From: Labilithrix luteola
Lineage (GTDB): Bacteria > Myxococcota_A > Polyangia > Polyangiales > Polyangiaceae
Direction: 5' to 3'
Assembly (NCBI RefSeq): GCF_001263205.1
Contig: NZ_CP012333.1
Coordinates: 7,772,001-7,836,000, forward strand
DNA length: 64,000 nt
A program made the position numbers and the translations under genes. Within the stretch, counting starts at the first letter, position 1. Each line of letters opens with the position of its first letter. Below the pieces are notes generated by a model, which was given only the letters and a program-made list of their open reading frames with translations, was not told the DNA's origin and made no database searches. Shown piece by piece: positions 60,757 through 64,000 of this stretch.

Positions 60757-61674
60757 ATGAAACGTGCCTTCGTTTGCGCTGCGGTCGCGCTCGCCGGCTG
60801 CTTTGCAGCCTGCAACGACGCGACGTCGGATGGCGGTGGGCCTTCGGGAAACATCACGCGCGACGCAGGGGATTCACCGAGTAACCCTTCGAGTCCCAAC
60901 GATGCGGAGGCGGGGCCAGGCGACGAGGCCGATACGGCGCCGCCGTCGCCTCTCCCGAAAGTCGACGTCACCACCGAGACCATCACGATCGACGGCACCG
61001 TGCGCGAGTACGTCCTGGCCGTCCCCAAGAGCTACGACGCCACGCGCGCCTATCCGCTCGTCCTCGTGCTCCACGGCGATGGCGGCACCGGTCCCACGAT
61101 GCGAGCGCTTCACACGGTCGACGACGTATCCGGCGACGACGCCATCGTCGCGTATCCGTCGGGCATCGGCACGCACTGGGACCAGTCGCTCGACGAGGTG
61201 AACAACTCCGACATGCACTTCATGCGCGACCTCGTCGCTACGCTGAAGGGCCGCTACAATGTCGACCTCGGGCGCGTCTTCGGCGTGGGCTACAGCGCCG
61301 GCGGTTTCATGGTGAACCAGATCTCGTGCCGGATGGGCCTCTTCCGCGCGATCGCGAGCCACGCGGGCGGCGCGCCGTACCCCAACCCCCCACCCCCCGA
61401 CTGTTCGACCGGCAACCTCGTCGCGGCCCTTGTCTTCCACGGCACCGCCGACACCACCGTCGACTTGTCGAGCAGCACCTGGGAGGCGCAGTATTGGGCT
61501 CAGCGCGTCGGATGCGCTTCGACGACGAGCGCGACCAATCCCGCGCCGTGCGAGGCCTACGACACCTGCCCGGCGGACAAGCCGGTCGAGATCTGCATCA
61601 TCCCCGGTCTTGGTCACATCCCGTGGGCGGAAGGTGTCAAGACCGAGTGGGCCTTCTTCACGGCGCTGCCGTAG
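60757..61674 (+). CDS. CE1/PHB-depolymerase-like esterase lipoprotein
   Basis: 305 residues; signal ending LAGCFAACND and an Asp/Gly/Pro linker. The esterase domain includes YPLVLVLHGDGGTGPTMRAL (oxyanion His-Gly), DDAIVAYPSGIGTHWDQ, GRVFGVGYSAGGFMVNQISC (Ser nucleophile in GYSAGG), LVFHGTADTTVDL (acid) and IPGLGHIPWAEGVKTEW (His). Several Cys suggest disulfides, as expected for a secreted enzyme. Feruloyl/acetyl esterase or polyester depolymerase activity is possible. Its terminus lies 8 bp from a convergent gene. Confidence 0.9.
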   Translation: MKRAFVCAAVALAGCFAACNDATSDGGGPSGNITRDAGDSPSNPSSPNDAEAGPGDEADTAPPSPLPKVDVTTETITIDGTVREYVLAVPKSYDATRAYPLVLVLHGDGGTGPTMRALHTVDDVSGDDAIVAYPSGIGTHWDQSLDEVNNSDMHFMRDLVATLKGRYNVDLGRVFGVGYSAGGFMVNQISCRMGLFRAIASHAGGAPYPNPPPPDCSTGNLVAALVFHGTADTTVDLSSSTWEAQYWAQRVGCASTTSATNPAPCEAYDTCPADKPVEICIIPGLGHIPWAEGVKTEWAFFTALP

Positions 61675-61682
61675 CGTCCCCT

Positions 61683-63416
61683 TCAGTACATCGAGCGGGA
61701 GCCGCTTCGCTCCTGCCAATTGGTCGCGTTCGGAATGGCGAGGATCTCCTCGAGTGACGAGCCGTCGTTCGCGACGTGCGAGATCTCGAGGAGGACGCTG
61801 CGTGCCGCGTCCCGGTCGACGGTTCCAAGCACCTTTGCGATCTCGCCGCGCGCCGCTTCGAGAGCTTCGAGCGTGCGACGTGAGCCCCAGCTCTTCTGGC
61901 GCCACGTCGTCTGCTCCTGAATCTCGGTTCCCAGCCGTGTGAGTTCGGTCTCGAGAAGAGCGGCGACGCCCTGACGGACCCGTTCGTCCGAGTGGTGGAG
62001 CAGGGGGATCACCGCCGCTGCGCTTTCCCCTTCGTGCGATTGCCGGAACATGTGCAGCATCGGGCGATACTCGCCGCTCTCGATGCGGCCCACGTTGACC
62101 TTGGCCGAGACCAGGTGCGTCGGGAAAATTGTGTAGATTGCAAGTGTGACGGCGAGGGCGTCGAGCTGACGACGGAGCAACCATGCGAACGTGCGACCGC
62201 GGTGGAGCTTGGCCGCCACGAGGACCACGCCGAACACGACGAGCGTGGTGCCGAGGATGCCCACGATGCGCAGATCAGAGAGCCCGCTGTACGCCACGTG
62301 GATGGCGATGCGCCGGTAGGTGCCGAGCGCGAGGACGAGGCCTTGACCCATCCACACGTAGGCGACGTGCCGTGCAAGAGCTGCCTTTGGGTCTTGCGCG
62401 AGCGGTCCTCGGAACGTGACGCCCACGACCGCCGTGAGCATCACGAGGGCCAGCGTGAGCCAGAACGCACCTTGATGCGCGTACTGCTGCGTGCGCATGC
62501 CTGCGGGCGGAGCGCCCGTCCAGAGGTAGGCCGCGTCGAGCAGGTTGTAGGCGAGGAAGAGAACGTTGAGCGCGACGAAGGCATTCCGCGCGACGAGCAG
62601 GTTCGTGGTGGAGGCGCCTTCCATGATCGGGGCGGAGACCTCTGCGGCGCGCGACGAACGAAACGACGGACGCAGGAGCGTCACCGCGCCGAGCAGCGCG
62701 AGGCACCAGACGACGATGCGTCCGGGCGAGGGGAGCGCCACCCAGTGCCCGAATGCCGTCCACGCCGCAGAAATCCCGTGAGCCACGACCGGATTCGCGA
62801 GCGCGAAGACGCCGAGGAAGATCGCGCAGAGGCCTGCGGGAATGACGACCGGGAGAATGGACACTCGGCCGACCGGGGTGCGCGCCGCGACTCGCTTCAC
62901 GCCGGCGGCCGCCGCCGCCACCCGCGTGCCGAGTGCGCCCATGCCGGAGAACGCTGCCGCGACCACTTCGGGCACGAAGGTTCGAAGCGAGCGAAGCGTG
63001 AGAGCGAAAGCAAAGACGAGGCCGAGGCCCACGACGGCGGTGCCTGCGGTCGGCGCGTAGCTCGCGCGGAGACCCGTCGCCACGAGCAGTGCCGAAATCA
63101 CGCCGAGGCGAACGGACCTCCGCACGTTCCGGGCCACGACGAACAGCACGATGGGCACGATCACGAGGAATGCGGTCAGGCCGAGCCCACCGAGCGCGAA
63201 GCCGTCGTGCGCGTACATCACGAGGTCGGAGGTGAGGACGAGGGCCAGCGCCGCGATCAGCTCTTTGGCCTTGAATGGCGCTGGCTTCGGTGCCGGCTTG
63301 GGCGCGGCAGGGCGGGCCCACTCTGGCATGGGGCGATAGGGCGGGGCGCCCCAGACCGGACTCGGCTGGACGGCGTCGGTCGCGGACGCGGGCGGAGTCA
63401 CGTGTGTCGTCTGCAT
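61683..63416 (-). CDS. DUF4153/DUF4173-type polytopic membrane protein
   Basis: 577 residues. A Pro-rich cytoplasmic N-terminus (PPYRPMPEWARPAAPKPAPK) is followed by about twelve hydrophobic helices. The segment NAFVALNVLFLAYNLLDAAY, LWTGAPPAGM, YAHQGAFWLTLALVM is the hallmark of DUF4153/DUF4173 proteins, whose function is unknown. A soluble helical end follows (HHSDERVRQGVAALLETELT, TLEALEAARGEIAKVLG). It is convergent with the esterase gene. A perfect 9-bp hairpin lies just upstream of the start (63433-63458). Confidence 0.85.
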   Translation of the reverse strand: MQTTHVTPPASATDAVQPSPVWGAPPYRPMPEWARPAAPKPAPKPAPFKAKELIAALALVLTSDLVMYAHDGFALGGLGLTAFLVIVPIVLFVVARNVRRSVRLGVISALLVATGLRASYAPTAGTAVVGLGLVFAFALTLRSLRTFVPEVVAAAFSGMGALGTRVAAAAAGVKRVAARTPVGRVSILPVVIPAGLCAIFLGVFALANPVVAHGISAAWTAFGHWVALPSPGRIVVWCLALLGAVTLLRPSFRSSRAAEVSAPIMEGASTTNLLVARNAFVALNVLFLAYNLLDAAYLWTGAPPAGMRTQQYAHQGAFWLTLALVMLTAVVGVTFRGPLAQDPKAALARHVAYVWMGQGLVLALGTYRRIAIHVAYSGLSDLRIVGILGTTLVVFGVVLVAAKLHRGRTFAWLLRRQLDALAVTLAIYTIFPTHLVSAKVNVGRIESGEYRPMLHMFRQSHEGESAAAVIPLLHHSDERVRQGVAALLETELTRLGTEIQEQTTWRQKSWGSRRTLEALEAARGEIAKVLGTVDRDAARSVLLEISHVANDGSSLEEILAIPNATNWQERSGSRSMY

Positions 63417-63432
63417 GAAGGATGAGACGCTT

Positions 63433-63458
63433 GACGGACGCGATCTCTTGCGTCCGTC
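63433..63458 (-). promoter_or_regulatory. Hairpin upstream of the DUF4153/4173-type gene
   Basis: GACGGACGC (63433-63441) and GCGTCCGTC (63450-63458) form a perfect 9-bp stem with an 8-nt loop, 16 bp before the start codon. It could be a translational control element or an operator. Confidence 0.4.
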
Positions 63459-63616
63459 GTTGGACGCTGGCGACCGCTCACCCTCTGTTTGCGACCGCTC
63501 GCTTCCGGGTCACTTTCGTCGCAACGTGATCGACTTCGCTTGGCGGTTGTGATCTAAAGGGCTTCCGAAACGCACACGGTTTCCTCTTGGTCAGCAGCAG
63601 CACCAGTACCAACAGC

Positions 63617-64000
63617 ATGTCCGACGCGTTCGTGCCCGTCGTCCGCATCTTCGCGGACGAGGTCGTGATCCATCGGACCGAGGGCCTCGAGTCTCTCTAC
63701 GAGACCGAGAAGGTCCCTCTCCTGGAACTCGCGTTCGACTACCGCGGCCGTATCGTCATGGCCTCGGAGGACTCCGACCTCGAGGACGGCGAAGGTAGTT
63801 CGTTCCGCAATCGGAAGGACGAGGCGCGGGTACGCCGTTTGCTCGAGAGCTTCGGGGCCATCCCCCTCGACGTGCTCGATGAATGGGCGACGTCCGTGCA
63901 GGCCGACTATGTGGTTCGTTGCGACGGCAACGTCCACGATTTCTGCGCCTTCAGCGCCTACGTCGTGCCGCAGCTCCGAACGATGGGTTGGCGGGTCGAC
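63617..64000 (+). CDS. N-terminus of a probable SNF2-associated protein (partial)
   Basis: Open frame from ATG 63617 to the window edge (128 codons). It starts MSDAFVPVVRIFADEVVIHR and contains LLELAFDYRGRIVMASED, FRNRKDEARVRRLLESFGAI and FCAFSAYVVPQLRTMGWRVD. The pattern of a DFDY-like strand, a short RD.E.E..L..G helix and a VPxLxxxGW segment resembles the N-terminal region of bacterial SNF2-family helicases. No helicase motif is in view, so this is a tentative reading. The gene is cut by the right edge. Confidence 0.5.
   Translation, partial: MSDAFVPVVRIFADEVVIHRTEGLESLYETEKVPLLELAFDYRGRIVMASEDSDLEDGEGSSFRNRKDEARVRRLLESFGAIPLDVLDEWATSVQADYVVRCDGNVHDFCAFSAYVVPQLRTMGWRVD

Overview
The window is GC-rich chromosomal DNA that reads like a myxobacterium (Polyangia type). 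Supporting signs are dense coding on both strands, very many Cys-rich lipoproteins with Asp/Gly/Ala-rich linkers, IgGFc-binding-like and FG-GAP secreted proteins, a MYXO-CTERM-like sorting tail (5202-6143), an ECF sigma factor paired with a membrane/TPR-like partner, a hybrid histidine kinase, and RRM and PP2C proteins. I saw no tRNA, rRNA, transposase, phage gene or CRISPR array.

Layout. 1-9.1 kb: a DEAD-box helicase cut by the left edge, a YchJ-like gene, an RRM protein, a PAS hybrid kinase, then a leftward group holding a small secreted protein, an HTTM-like membrane protein, argS and a MYXO-CTERM-like protein. 9.1-14.5 kb: a double cNMP-binding protein, a MetX-like lipoprotein hydrolase, an HdeD-like protein, a leader-ORF/Cys-protein pair and an RhlE-like helicase. 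24.5-14.6 kb (leftward): a run of ten genes on one strand, several with ATGA overlaps. It encodes a secreted barrel-like protein, an ECF sigma factor, its partner, paralogous Cys-rich lipoproteins, a fused membrane/propeller protein, two calcineurin-like phosphoesterases, a CBM9/DOMON-like protein and a membrane ferritin-like protein, and it ends at a strong terminator. This is the least explained part of the window. 25-38 kb: a cyclopropane synthase-like enzyme, a deacetylase with FG-GAP repeats, prfC, an RND adaptor and pump, a LamG-like lipoprotein and a Bcr/CflA transporter. 38.5-41 kb: a truncated arylsulfatase remnant, a TetR-type regulator and a hydrolase. 41-45.6 kb: two BON proteins flank a small membrane protein and a 32-bp tandem repeat array, followed by an MscS channel with a cNMP domain. 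45.6-64 kb: NIF3-like, extensin-like, nucleotidyltransferase-like, phosphoesterase, PP2C, VOC, an esterase remnant, an IgGFc-binding-like lipoprotein, Hsp20, MscL, GH15, an FGE-like lipoprotein, a DsbA-family isomerase, a CE1-type esterase, a DUF4153/4173-type membrane protein and the start of a probable SNF2-associated protein.

Quality note. Four genes (near 1870, 8228, 22273 and 38566) are each broken by what looks like one missing base in a C-run of the coding strand. This pattern suggests homopolymer errors in the assembly rather than four independent gene deaths. Two other remnants (the sulfatase 3' side and the esterase 5' side) are truncated in a way a single base cannot explain.
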